From: Bacteroidota bacterium
Lineage (GTDB): Bacteria; Bacteroidota; Bacteroidia; UKL13-3
Length of the DNA stretch: 40,609 nt
Assembly (NCBI GenBank): GCA_947485745.1
Contig: CANKQY010000014.1
Coordinates: 1-40,609, forward strand
Direction: 5' to 3'
In this document: one piece after another, positions 28,859-38,560 of the stretch
Layout: each line of letters begins with the position of its first letter
Numbering within the stretch: the first letter of the stretch is position 1
Position numbers and translations under genes: made by a program
Notes under the pieces: generated by a model
The model's input: the letters and a program-made list of their open reading frames with translations, nothing else
Database searches by the model: none
What the model was told of the DNA's origin: nothing

Positions 28859-30394
28859 ATGGAGAGAAGAGTTAGAGTACGTTTTGCGCCTAGTCCAACC
28901 GGACCATTGCATATAGGCGGGGTTCGCACCGCTTTATATAATTACCTATTTGCGCACAAGCACGGCGGCGATTTTATTATTAGAGTTGAAGATACCGACC
29001 AAACACGATTTGTGCCAGGAGCGGAAGAATACATCATTGAATCGCTTAAATGGCTTGGTATAAATGCTACTGAAGGTATTGGATTTGGCGATGGCCCACA
29101 CGCGCCTTACAGGCAAAGTGAGCGCAAGCCCATGTATAAAGCCTATGTAATGCAACTTATTGAAGCCGGTCATGCCTATTATGCGTTTGATACAGCGGAA
29201 GAATTAGAAAGCATGCGCGAAAAACTGATGGCCAGTCATTTAGACGCCAAATACGATGCCCAAACACGCGAAAGCATGACAAATTCTATCACTTTACCAC
29301 AGGAGGAAGTGAAAAGCAGGCTGAACAATGGTGATGCTTATGTGGTTCGTTTTAAATTGCCAAGCAATGAGGAAGTTAAATTACACGATGAAATTAGGGG
29401 TTGGGTTACTGTGAATACGCATGAACTCGACGATAAAGTTCTATTCAAAAGCGATGGCATGCCTACCTATCATTTGGCCAATGTGGTAGACGATTACCTG
29501 ATGCAAATTTCACATGTTATTAGGGGCGAAGAATGGCTACCATCTGCTCCTTTGCATGTATTGTTATACAGGGCATTTGGATGGGAAACAATGATGCCCA
29601 AATTTGCGCATTTGCCCTTGCTTTTAAAACCCGAGGGTAACGGCAAGTTGAGCAAACGTGATGGTGATAGATTGGGCTTTCCCGTTTTCCCAATTAATTG
29701 GATCGACCCAAAAACCCAAGAAATATATAGTGGCTACAGAGAAGCCGGATATTTACCAGAAGCTGTAGTAAATTTACTTGCTTTTTTAGGTTGGAATCCC
29801 GGAAACAGCCAAGAATTATTTTCCATGGATGAATTGGTTCAAGCATTTTCATTAGAAAGGGTAGGTAAATCTGGCGCCAAATTCGACCCAAATAAGGCAA
29901 AATGGTTCAACCAGCAATACATCAGACATCTTTCTAACGAGAACTTATTGCCGTTTATGCAAGAGACTTTAAAGTTGAAGGGTTTAGATCAAATATTTTC
30001 GGAAGAATTCTTATTAATGGCTTGTGGCTTAATAAAAGAGAAAATTAGTTTTACCAATGAGATTTGGAATTATTGCAGTTACTTTTTTATTGCCCCAATT
30101 ACCTATGATGAAAGTGTTGTAAAAAAACGTTGGAATGATAAAATACCAAATTTATTGAAAGACCTAAGTGAAGCACTAGCCTCTTTACCAGAATATAAAT
30201 CAGCTGCCATTGAAGGAGCCTATAATGAAGCCTTAGCAAAAAACGAAATTTTAGGAAAAGACTTCTTACAACTATTTAGGGTAATTTTAACTGGAGTAGC
30301 TGGTGGACCCATGTTGTTTGAAATAACCGAAATGATTGGCTATCTAGAAACAAAATTGAGAATTGAAAATGCCCTTAACAAATTAAACAATTAA
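28859..30394 (+). CDS. gltX: Glutamate--tRNA ligase
   Basis: VRVRFAPSPTGPLHIGGVRTALYNYLFA (HIGH), KLSKRDGD (KMSKS-like). Confidence 0.98.
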   Translation: MERRVRVRFAPSPTGPLHIGGVRTALYNYLFAHKHGGDFIIRVEDTDQTRFVPGAEEYIIESLKWLGINATEGIGFGDGPHAPYRQSERKPMYKAYVMQLIEAGHAYYAFDTAEELESMREKLMASHLDAKYDAQTRESMTNSITLPQEEVKSRLNNGDAYVVRFKLPSNEEVKLHDEIRGWVTVNTHELDDKVLFKSDGMPTYHLANVVDDYLMQISHVIRGEEWLPSAPLHVLLYRAFGWETMMPKFAHLPLLLKPEGNGKLSKRDGDRLGFPVFPINWIDPKTQEIYSGYREAGYLPEAVVNLLAFLGWNPGNSQELFSMDELVQAFSLERVGKSGAKFDPNKAKWFNQQYIRHLSNENLLPFMQETLKLKGLDQIFSEEFLLMACGLIKEKISFTNEIWNYCSYFFIAPITYDESVVKKRWNDKIPNLLKDLSEALASLPEYKSAAIEGAYNEALAKNEILGKDFLQLFRVILTGVAGGPMLFEITEMIGYLETKLRIENALNKLNN

Positions 30395-30404
30395 TTATAC
30401 AATA

Positions 30405-31049
30405 ATGAAAATACACAAATTATTAGCAGCATTACTTTTTATAGTATTTATTTCTGCTTGTAACCAAGCAAGATTTGACAAAGTACCTGGTCTCTATCAA
30501 GACCTAATGCCCCAGCAGTTACAGGGTAATTATCAGTTCAAAGGAAAAGATTTTAAATCTCAAAAATTTGATTCATTGCATATTGAAATTGGTATGAATG
30601 AAATAAAATTTATAGATCAAAATGGCTATGAAACTTGGACTATTCACCAAGATTTTCAAATTTATCAAATACGCAATTTGTTTATTTTAGGCAAGAACGA
30701 TGAGGATGTAAAAACATTGTGGAATTTAATGATTCTCGAACCACTTGACAATGGAGTAAAGGTTTATTTTGTGTTAGATGAAAAAATTAAGAACACACCA
30801 GAATTCAAAATTCAAAGATACATGCCATTTATGGATGTGAACTACAATTATGACCCCATTCCAGGAGCACCTCAGCTTGCAGATGGGTCGCAAACCCAGC
30901 CAAATGGAGGTATAAACCAATATAGATTTTACATGATCAATGAAGAACAATTCATTTCCTATTTTGAAAAAGAACTTCAAAATAAAAACTTTGTACTATT
31001 AAATAGAACTGGAAAAGAAAAAAACTCAAAAAAAGATAGAAAAAAATGA
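30405..31049 (+). CDS. Putative lipoprotein of unknown function
   Basis: Lipobox [10 protein letters not shown]; overlaps next ORF by 4 nt (ATGA). Confidence 0.75.
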   Translation: MKIHKLLAALLFIVFISACNQARFDKVPGLYQDLMPQQLQGNYQFKGKDFKSQKFDSLHIEIGMNEIKFIDQNGYETWTIHQDFQIYQIRNLFILGKNDEDVKTLWNLMILEPLDNGVKVYFVLDEKIKNTPEFKIQRYMPFMDVNYNYDPIPGAPQLADGSQTQPNGGINQYRFYMINEEQFISYFEKELQNKNFVLLNRTGKEKNSKKDRKK

Positions 31050-31453
31050 ACCGCCCAATAAGAGTTTTAGTGGCCAAAATAGGCCTGGATGGACATGATA
31101 GAGGTGCCAAAGTAATTGCCACAGCTTTGCGAGATGCTGGAATGGAGGTAATTTACACAGGACTTCGTCAAACACCAGAAATGGTTGTTCAAGCAGCGTT
31201 GCAAGAAGATGTAGATGTAATTGGAGTAAGTATTTTATCTGGGGCGCATATTAGTGTGTTTTCTAGGCTCAAAGAACTCATGAATCAACACCAAATGGGC
31301 GATGTGTTGGTGACAGGTGGCGGTATCATTCCGCTTGAAGATATTGAAACTTTGAATAAGCTAGGAATTGGAAAATTATTCACGCCAGGCACTCATACAC
31401 ATGAGATTGCAGATTTTATTAAAACATGGGTAAAAGAACACAGAACCTTTTAA
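31046..31453 (+). CDS. Stand-alone cobalamin B12-binding domain protein (methylmalonyl-CoA mutase C-terminal domain-like)
   Basis: [63 protein letters not shown]: DxHxxG motif (DGHDRG). Confidence 0.95.
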   Translation: MNRPIRVLVAKIGLDGHDRGAKVIATALRDAGMEVIYTGLRQTPEMVVQAALQEDVDVIGVSILSGAHISVFSRLKELMNQHQMGDVLVTGGGIIPLEDIETLNKLGIGKLFTPGTHTHEIADFIKTWVKEHRTF

Positions 31454-31558
31454 AAAGTAATTTGTTATAAATTTTTGAAATAATGTAACAAATTTTATTT
31501 TGTTTTAATAAAATATATATTAAAGTTAGAAGCTAAAATTTTTAAATAAAAACATTGT

Positions 31559-32362
31559 ATGATTGACCAATTGAATGTTGAAACTATGTATCAAACATTA
31601 ATAACCGAAGTAAAAGATCAAATTTTTTACATCACTATTAACCGTGAAGACAAGCTAAATGCCTTAAATATTCAAACACTAAGCGACATTAAAAATGCTG
31701 TATTGAGTATTTATGATGACCACAATGTTAGGGGTGTGATTTTAACGGGAAAAGGATTCAAAGCCTTTGCTGCTGGCGCTGATATTGCAGAATTTGCCAA
31801 TTTCACCGTAGAAGAAGGTACCAAAATGAGCGAAGAAGGTCATGCTGTTTTACGCGCTATCGATCATTGTCCAAAACCAGTTATTGCAGCTGTAAACGGC
31901 TTTGCACTTGGTGGCGGTAACGAATTGGCCATGAGTTGTCATATTCGTGTTTGCACCGAAAAAGCTAGATTTGGCCAACCAGAGGTAAACTTGGGAGTTA
32001 CTCCAGGATATGCTGGAACACAACGTTTGGCTCAGTTAATTGGAAAAGGAAGAGCCTTAGAATTTTTAATGACTGGAGATATGATTGATTCTGCTACAGC
32101 TCTGCAATTAGGTTTGGTGAATCATGTGGTTCCAGCAGATCAATTAATTCCTAAATGCGAGGAAATAATAAATAAAATTAAAACCAAAGCCCCAATGGCA
32201 ATTGCTGGAGTAATTCGTTGCGTAAATGCATATTATGAAAAACGTGCTGATGGCAATAATATTGAAATCAATGAGTTCGGAAATTTCTTTGGCTCAGAAG
32301 ATTTTATTGAGGGAACCAAAGCATTTCTAGAAAAACGCCCAGCTAACTTTAGAGGAAACTAA
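31559..32362 (+). CDS. Enoyl-CoA hydratase/isomerase (crotonase) family protein
   Basis: GKGFKAFAAGADIAEF, PVIAAVNGFALGGGNELAMSCHIRVC, FGQPEVNLGVTPGYAGTQRLAQLIGKGRALEFLMTGD. Confidence 0.95.
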   Translation: MIDQLNVETMYQTLITEVKDQIFYITINREDKLNALNIQTLSDIKNAVLSIYDDHNVRGVILTGKGFKAFAAGADIAEFANFTVEEGTKMSEEGHAVLRAIDHCPKPVIAAVNGFALGGGNELAMSCHIRVCTEKARFGQPEVNLGVTPGYAGTQRLAQLIGKGRALEFLMTGDMIDSATALQLGLVNHVVPADQLIPKCEEIINKIKTKAPMAIAGVIRCVNAYYEKRADGNNIEINEFGNFFGSEDFIEGTKAFLEKRPANFRGN

Positions 32363-32365
32363 ATT

Positions 32366-32397
32366 AAAAAAAGAAGCAGTTAGAGGCTTCTTTTTTT
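32366..32397 (+). terminator. Rho-independent terminator of crotonase gene
   Basis: AAAAAAAGAAGC-agttagag-GCTTCTTTTTTT. Confidence 0.75.
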
Positions 32398-32431
32398 ATC
32401 TTGTTTTACATTGCCTATTCTTTTAAAACCA

Positions 32432-33805
32432 ATGACTCCATTTCAAAGCATCAATCCTTATTCGGAATTAAATTTTGCGTCCTTTTCATTTTTGGATCAA
32501 ACAGAATTAAACAAGCTGCTACCTAAAATAAAAATTGCTCAAAATGAATGGCGTAACAAGGCTATAAGTGACCGTATTTCATTTTTACATCCCTTGAGCG
32601 AACTTCTCATTGAAAATGCATCCATGCTTGCAGAGATTGCCTCGCTAGAAATGGGTAAAATATACATACATGCCAAAGCAGAAATAATTAAAAGTGCTAC
32701 CCTTTGCAACTACTATGCTAAAAATACTGAACGATTATTAAATCCTACAATTGAAACCATAGAAAGTGGCTCACAAATTGAATTAAGATACCAAGCACTT
32801 GGCATTATCTTAGGTATTTTTCCATGGAATTTTCCGTATTGGCAAATTCTTAGAAGTGCTATTCCTACTATAGTTAGCGGAAATGCCATGCTCATTAAAC
32901 CAGCTCCAAACGTACCTCAAAGTAGCCTTGCCTTACAAAAAATATTGGATCAAAGCGGTCTAGCGCCATACTTGTTTAACACAGTATTTATTGATGAAAA
33001 CCAAGTAACTAAATTGATTGAAAATGATGCGATTGCAGCAATAACTTTAACTGGTAGTGAAAAGACGGGTAAAATTGTTGCATCAATGGCAGCTGCCAAT
33101 ATTAAACCGGCCGTTTTAGAATTAGGAGGAAGTGATCCATTAATTATTTTAGAGGATGCTCCATTGGACGATATTATGGAGCAAGTAGTATTTTCTCGCT
33201 TTCAAAATAACGGTCAAAGTTGTGTAGCAGCAAAAAGATTTTTGGTTCAGGAAAATATATTGCCAGCCTTTAAAGATTTGCTCTTACAAAAAATGAGGGA
33301 ATTTAAAATGGGTAATCCCATGTTGGATGAAGTAAATATTGGTCCTTTGGCTCGCAAAGACTTGAAAGAATTACTGGAAAATCAGGTAAATGAAACCATT
33401 GAAGCAGGCGCCACGCTTTTGTACCAAGCAGGTGAAATTCCAAAAACTGGTTACTTTTATCCGCCAACAGTACTCACAAATATTCCAAAAAATTCGCGGG
33501 CATATCAAGAAGAACTCTTTGGTCCGGTTTTGAGTTTATATTCATTTAAAACGATTGAAGAAGCTATTAATTTAGCAAATGATACCCGTTTTGGATTAGG
33601 AGCAAGTATTTTTACAGCAAACACAGAATTGGCCTTGCAAATGGCCAATAATATTGAAACAGGAATGGTGTACATTAACCAAATAGTTAAAAGTGATGTG
33701 AGTATTCCTTTTGGGGGAACCAAATATTCTGGATTTGGCAGAGAGTTAGGACCAGATGGCTTATATGCTTTTTGCCATAGAAAGGCTATTTGGAAAGCAA
33801 GCTAA
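32432..33805 (+). CDS. NAD(P)-dependent aldehyde/succinate-semialdehyde dehydrogenase
   Basis: GIFPWNFPYWQ, ITLTGSEKTGK, VLELGGSDPLIIL, NNGQSCVAAKRFLV, EELFGPVLSLYSF; ATG 32432 preferred over TTG 32411. Confidence 0.94.
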   Translation: MTPFQSINPYSELNFASFSFLDQTELNKLLPKIKIAQNEWRNKAISDRISFLHPLSELLIENASMLAEIASLEMGKIYIHAKAEIIKSATLCNYYAKNTERLLNPTIETIESGSQIELRYQALGIILGIFPWNFPYWQILRSAIPTIVSGNAMLIKPAPNVPQSSLALQKILDQSGLAPYLFNTVFIDENQVTKLIENDAIAAITLTGSEKTGKIVASMAAANIKPAVLELGGSDPLIILEDAPLDDIMEQVVFSRFQNNGQSCVAAKRFLVQENILPAFKDLLLQKMREFKMGNPMLDEVNIGPLARKDLKELLENQVNETIEAGATLLYQAGEIPKTGYFYPPTVLTNIPKNSRAYQEELFGPVLSLYSFKTIEEAINLANDTRFGLGASIFTANTELALQMANNIETGMVYINQIVKSDVSIPFGGTKYSGFGRELGPDGLYAFCHRKAIWKAS

Positions 33806-34383
33806 GATTTATAATAACCTTTTTCATCAATGGCTATTCTCACACTATCAGGAACTAAATAGCGAATAGATTTTCCTGCTTTTATTGACTCTCTAATATA
33901 GGTTGAAGAAATATTTAACAAGGGAACTTCAAACAACTTAATAGAAGGATGATTTGCCAATAAAGGCTTATCAACAATCCCAACCCTAGCATACACAAAC
34001 ACTTGGTGCATTTCTAAAATCTGTTTGTAATTTTTCCATTGATGAAAGCTCTTTAAATTATCGCCACCAATGATTAAAGTAAACTGATGATCGGTGTATT
34101 TTTTCCTCAGCTCAGATAAGGTGTGCTCAGTATAAGATGGCCTTGGCAGCGTAAATTCTATATCGCACCACTTAAAACGCTCATCTGCCTCAATCGCTTT
34201 ACTTAGGAGGTTCAAACGCAAATTCTCATCCAATAATTCATCACTTTCCTTGAATGGATTTTGCGGCGAAACAACAAACCAAATTTCCTCCAAGTGGGCA
34301 TAATCAGCCATAAAATTGGCAATAATTAAATGTCCTGTATGAATAGGATTGAATGACCCAAAAAACAAACCAATCTGCGCCAT
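33802..34383 (-). CDS. nadD: Nicotinate-nucleotide adenylyltransferase
   Basis: GLFFGSFNPIHTGHLIIAN, VVSPQNPFK, IIGGDNLKSFHQWKNY, ISSTYIRESIKAGKSIRYLVPDSV. Confidence 0.96.
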   Translation of the reverse strand: MAQIGLFFGSFNPIHTGHLIIANFMADYAHLEEIWFVVSPQNPFKESDELLDENLRLNLLSKAIEADERFKWCDIEFTLPRPSYTEHTLSELRKKYTDHQFTLIIGGDNLKSFHQWKNYKQILEMHQVFVYARVGIVDKPLLANHPSIKLFEVPLLNISSTYIRESIKAGKSIRYLVPDSVRIAIDEKGYYKS

Positions 34384-34387
34384 TTTT

Positions 34388-34957
34388 TTAGGTATTAATA
34401 AATGTTTGAACCAAAAACTCAGCCTCTGTTAAAGCTTTATTTAAATCATCATTCAATATCACTTTTTCAAATTTATTTTCAAAACTCAATTCACTTACAG
34501 CCTTACTAACGCGCATGGTTAAGGTCTCTTCTGTTTCAGTTGATCTATATCTTAAACGTTTTTCCAATGCGTCAATGCCTGGTGGCTTTACAAAAATACC
34601 TAATGCTTGCTCACCAAAATAATGTTTTATATTTAAACCTCCAACCACATCAACATCAAATAAAACCACTTTCCCTAAAGCCCAAATTCGCTCCACTTCC
34701 GATTTTAAAGTTCCGTAAAAATTACCTCCATAAACTTCTTCATATTCCAAAAATTCATTGGCTACTATCTTTTTTTTAAACTCTTCAATAGATAAAAAAT
34801 AATAATCCTTTCCATGCTCCTCACCTGCTCTCATCTTACGTGTACAGGCCGAAATAGAAAACATAAAAGAATCATTTACCCTTAAAAGATGTTTAACAAT
34901 GGTAGTTTTACCAGAACCAGATGGCGCACAAAAAATTACTGCTTTTCCTTTAGTCAT
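34388..34957 (-). CDS. gmk: Guanylate kinase
   Basis: P-loop FCAPSGSGKTTIVKHLL; SACTRKMRAGEEHGKDYYFLSIEEFKKK; FLEYEEVYGGNFYGTLKSEVE. Confidence 0.97.
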   Translation of the reverse strand: MTKGKAVIFCAPSGSGKTTIVKHLLRVNDSFMFSISACTRKMRAGEEHGKDYYFLSIEEFKKKIVANEFLEYEEVYGGNFYGTLKSEVERIWALGKVVLFDVDVVGGLNIKHYFGEQALGIFVKPPGIDALEKRLRYRSTETEETLTMRVSKAVSELSFENKFEKVILNDDLNKALTEAEFLVQTFINT

Positions 34958-34968
34958 GAACCTATAAC

Positions 34969-35838
34969 TTATAATACATTGTTGATTTGCTCCTTGATTT
35001 TCTCCAACTCATCTTTCATCTCCACCACCATTCTTTGCATCAAGTGGTGGTTTCCTTTTGAACCAATGGTATTGATTTCTCTTCCCATTTCTTGGGCAAT
35101 AAAACCAAGCTTTTTGCCCGTAGACGCCTGCTGAATAGTTTCTTCAAAGAAATCACAATGTTGTTTCAATCTTACTTTCTCTTCACTTATATCCAACTTT
35201 TCAATATAATAAATCAATTCTTGTTCGAACCTATTTTTATCCATTTGCTCTTGGTTCAAAGTTTGTAAATCTCTTTGAATACGCTCTTTTACAGTATTCA
35301 ACCTTTCTTCTTCAAAGGGAGTTAAGCTTTGCATTTTGCTTAAAATTCCAGCCGACATTTTGCTCAATTCATTACCTAAAACAGCTCCTTCCTTTACCCT
35401 AAAAATATCAAATTGCTCGTATGCGTTTCTTACCGTTGATATAATTTGTTTCCAATCTTCTTCATCTGGCGTTTCTTCATTTGCCTGCAAAACATTGGGC
35501 ACCATAAATATATTATTCAATAAAGCACTCTGCTCCCAGCCACTTTCAGCCGATAATGATTTTACTTCATTTAAATAATACAAAGCAACTTCTCGGTTCA
35601 AGGGAGTAATTTTATCTTCAGCCAATTTATACCCAATGTTTATAGACAATTGCGCTGTACCACGCTCTACCCATTTGGTAAGCTCCCTGCGCAACTCCAA
35701 TTCTTTGTGCTGCCAATTGCGTGGCATGCGAATATTTAATTCCAAAAATTTACTGTTCAAACTTTTCAATTCAACTCGCACCGTAAATCTTTCTGTCTCT
35801 AATTCTGCCTGGCCAAAGCCTGTCATCGATCTTAGCAT
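34969..35838 (-). CDS. YicC family endoribonuclease-like protein
   Basis: MLRSMTGFGQAELETERFTVRVELKSLNSKFLELNIRMP; C-term KLGFIAQEMGREINTIGSKGNHHLMQRMVVEMKDELEKIKEQINNVL. Confidence 0.95.
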   Translation of the reverse strand: MLRSMTGFGQAELETERFTVRVELKSLNSKFLELNIRMPRNWQHKELELRRELTKWVERGTAQLSINIGYKLAEDKITPLNREVALYYLNEVKSLSAESGWEQSALLNNIFMVPNVLQANEETPDEEDWKQIISTVRNAYEQFDIFRVKEGAVLGNELSKMSAGILSKMQSLTPFEEERLNTVKERIQRDLQTLNQEQMDKNRFEQELIYYIEKLDISEEKVRLKQHCDFFEETIQQASTGKKLGFIAQEMGREINTIGSKGNHHLMQRMVVEMKDELEKIKEQINNVL

Positions 35839-35855
35839 ATTTTTAAATAAGGTGG

Positions 35856-35863
35856 CAAAAATA
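35856..35863 (-). promoter_or_regulatory. Candidate -7 box TATTTTTG (minus) upstream of yicC
   Basis: CAAAAATA on plus strand, 17 nt from start. Confidence 0.4.
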
Positions 35864-35921
35864 CAGCAAATACTTGGGATTGCGAACTCATGATAAATTA
35901 ACCTACTTTCGCAAACCTTTT

Positions 35922-37301
35922 ATGCAAATTTTAAACAGATACAAACCTTACTTCAAGCAAATACTAACGCTTAGTTACCCAATTATTATCGGTCAGCTTG
36001 GTATTGTATTAATGGGTGTTGGAGATGTAATTATGATTGGCAAACTTGATGCAATCAATTTAGCAGCTGCTGCATTGGCCAATTCTGTATACTTCTTTAT
36101 TTGCATTTTAGGCATTGGTACACTCACAGGTGTTTCGCCATTAGTCGCCAAAAGTAAAGGTGCAGGGCATCCCAATCAATGTGCTATCTTATTTAGGCAA
36201 TCTATTTGGGCAGCAATTATTCTGGGTACTTTTATTTCTGGAATTGTTTACCTATTGGCCGAAAATTTACATTGGTTCAAACAATCAGATAGAGTAACCC
36301 TGCTCACCAAAACTTTTCTCCATGCACTCAACGCAGGTACTTTTCCCTTATTAATTTTTATGGCCATCAAACAATATTCTGATGGTTTATCCTATACCAA
36401 GCCATCGGCAATAATTACCATTTTAGCCTTACTCTTAAACCTCTTTTTAAACTGGGTTTTAATCTATGGCCATTTTGGTTTACCCAGATTAGAATTATTT
36501 GGATCTGGCATAGCCACCAGTATTTCTAGGTTGGCAATGGCATTTAGTATGTTTATTTATGTAAAAAAAGCTAGTATTTACGAACCCTATTTGCATTTAA
36601 AACAACACGAGCAGGATAGAAAATATTTACTCCAAATATTCAAAATTGGTTTACCATCAGGCTTTCAATATTTTTTTGAAGTGGGTGCATTTGCCTTTGC
36701 AGCCATCATTATTGGTTGGATCAGTGATTATGCTATGGCAGCGCATCAAGTTGCCATCAATATTGCATCGGTAACCTATATGATTGCTACTGGCATTTCG
36801 GCTGGAGGCTCTATTGCCGTTGGTGATGCGCTAGGTAGAAAAAACAAAATGGACCTCAACGAAGCCGGCAGAGCTGCCCTCATCATGGGCACCATTTTTA
36901 TGGGCTTTTGTGCCTTAATCATGGCAGCATTTGCCCCATTTATTATTTCTTTATATACAACAGATCCATTGGTTTCTGGCATGGCAGTTAACCTACTCTA
37001 TATTGCAGCTTTATTCCAGTTAAGCGATGGCATTCAATGTGTAGGTTTAGGTGTTTTAAGAGGTATAGGCGATACTAAAATACCAACAATCATTACCATT
37101 ATTGCCTATTGGGTAATTGGCATTCCTATTGGCTATTATTTAGGATTTCATTTTGGCTGGAGCTTATATGGCATTTGGTTTGCCTTATTGCTCGGACTAA
37201 GTTTTTCAGCGGTATTTCTTAGCACTCGCTTTTTAAAGGAGAGTAGGGAACTAGACGTGGATTACCATTCAGCCCTTTACGATAAATTTCATGCGCACTA
37301 A
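35922..37301 (+). CDS. MATE family multidrug efflux transporter
   Basis: SYPIIIGQLGIVLMGVGDVIMIGKLDAINLAAAALANSVYFF; IGLPSGFQYFFEVGAFAFAAIIIGWI; ATG at 35922, the ORF-track start 35874 is in the promoter region. Confidence 0.95.
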   Translation: MQILNRYKPYFKQILTLSYPIIIGQLGIVLMGVGDVIMIGKLDAINLAAAALANSVYFFICILGIGTLTGVSPLVAKSKGAGHPNQCAILFRQSIWAAIILGTFISGIVYLLAENLHWFKQSDRVTLLTKTFLHALNAGTFPLLIFMAIKQYSDGLSYTKPSAIITILALLLNLFLNWVLIYGHFGLPRLELFGSGIATSISRLAMAFSMFIYVKKASIYEPYLHLKQHEQDRKYLLQIFKIGLPSGFQYFFEVGAFAFAAIIIGWISDYAMAAHQVAINIASVTYMIATGISAGGSIAVGDALGRKNKMDLNEAGRAALIMGTIFMGFCALIMAAFAPFIISLYTTDPLVSGMAVNLLYIAALFQLSDGIQCVGLGVLRGIGDTKIPTIITIIAYWVIGIPIGYYLGFHFGWSLYGIWFALLLGLSFSAVFLSTRFLKESRELDVDYHSALYDKFHAH

Positions 37302-38172
37302 TTTAAAGGTACATTTAGCTTTATTCATGGTATCGCTTTTGTATGGCGCCACCTTTAGCATTGCCAAAATTGCCATGCCAGAATACATCAAACCATTTGG
37401 TTTTATTTTATTGCGTGTAAGTGTTGCCTGTGTTTGCATTTTCTTTTTTCACAGGCATTATGTAAAAGGCGCTATCACAGATAAAAAAGACCTGTTGCCA
37501 CTTTTTGTTTCAGCCATTTTTGGTGTTGCAGCAAACATGTTGTTATTCTTTAAAGGCCTCTCTATTACCACGCCAATTAATGCATCGGTATTGATGTTGA
37601 ACACGCCCATTTTTGTGGTGGTTTTCGCAGCCATCATGCTCAAAGAAAAATTAACCTGGAATAAAATATTAGGCATCATCATAGCGTCTGCAGGGGCTCT
37701 CATGCTCATTGGTGGCAAACGTTTTCAATTTCAATCGGCCACCGTATTAGGCGATATTTTTGTTACACTCAATGCCATTATTTACGCCTTCTATTTGGTT
37801 TATGCCAAACGCCTCATGGTTAAATACCATCCTCTCACCGTAACATTATATGCCTTTTTCTTCGGCATCTTCCTGGTGCTTCCATTCGGTTTGAACCAAG
37901 CGCTAGAGATAGATTTTATGAACCTTCCAGCGCTCATTTGGGCCTGCATCGCCTTTATCACCATTGGTTCAACATTCCTCACCTATGTGCTCAATGCATA
38001 CGCCCTCAAGCACGCAAGCTCAAGCCTAGTTGGCACCTATATTTACCTCCAACCAGTATTAGCCACCCTCATAGCCATTGCAATTGGCAAAGACATGCTA
38101 AGCCTCGAAAAATTCATCAGCATGCTCATTGTTTTTGGAGGGGTTTATTTGGCAGGGCGGAAAGCGGCATAG
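37291..38172 (+). CDS. EamA/DMT superfamily transporter
   Basis: Ten TM helices in two EamA halves; LMVSLLYGATFSIAKIAM; LVGTYIYLQPVLATLIAIAIGKDML. Confidence 0.93.
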   Translation: MRTNLKVHLALFMVSLLYGATFSIAKIAMPEYIKPFGFILLRVSVACVCIFFFHRHYVKGAITDKKDLLPLFVSAIFGVAANMLLFFKGLSITTPINASVLMLNTPIFVVVFAAIMLKEKLTWNKILGIIIASAGALMLIGGKRFQFQSATVLGDIFVTLNAIIYAFYLVYAKRLMVKYHPLTVTLYAFFFGIFLVLPFGLNQALEIDFMNLPALIWACIAFITIGSTFLTYVLNAYALKHASSSLVGTYIYLQPVLATLIAIAIGKDMLSLEKFISMLIVFGGVYLAGRKAA

Positions 38173-38181
38173 GGAGAGCTT

Positions 38182-38202
38182 CTGGCATCTGGCTGCTGGC
38201 TC
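38182..38202 (+). repeat. Short heptamer tandem tract CTGGCAT-CTGGCTG-CTGGCTC
   Basis: Three contiguous 7-mers, abutting the degenerate hairpin at 38202-38215. Confidence 0.5.
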
Positions 38203-38215
38203 CTGATGCATCGGG
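38202..38215 (+). repeat. Degenerate/partial copy D of hairpin repeat
   Basis: CCTGA-TGCA-TCGGG, then caattatcta; GATGCATCGGGCAATTATCTA aligns to AATGCGCCGGGCTATTATTTA of copy C. Confidence 0.45.
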
Positions 38216-38254
38216 CAATTATCTAAACAATAAATATTATATAATCAATACAAT

Positions 38255-38327
38255 AAATAGCCCGATGCCTTTAGGCTCGGGAATACAATGCGATAGATTT
38301 TCATTAGGCCTTTAGGTCTTTTCTGTT
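38255..38327 (-). repeat. Interspersed hairpin repeat, copy A (inverted)
   Basis: Reverse complement CAGAAAAGACCTAAAGGCCT...CCCGAGCCTAAAGGCATCGGGCTATT matches B and C at both ends. Confidence 0.8.
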
Positions 38328-38367
38328 TTCAATTGCTGATGCGGTAATATTGATATTTAGTATTTTT

Positions 38368-38453
38368 CAGAAAAGACCTAAAGACCTGATAGAGATATTT
38401 TGGGGTACCTTAATCCCCGGGCATAAATGCGCCGGGCTATTATTCACAAAATC
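38368..38453 (+). repeat. Interspersed hairpin repeat, copy B
   Basis: CAGAAAAGACCTAAAGACCT...CCCGGGCATAAATGCGCCGGGCTATTATT; the 29-nt core 38416-38444 is identical to 40215-40243. Confidence 0.9.
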
Positions 38454-38560
38454 TATTGAATAAAAATTAGGAATAAAATAGCCTTTCTCCTTGCCATAAA
38501 AATCGAATTATTAGCTAACAAAACGCATCATTAAAAGATAGAATAACTATTTTGAATGAA

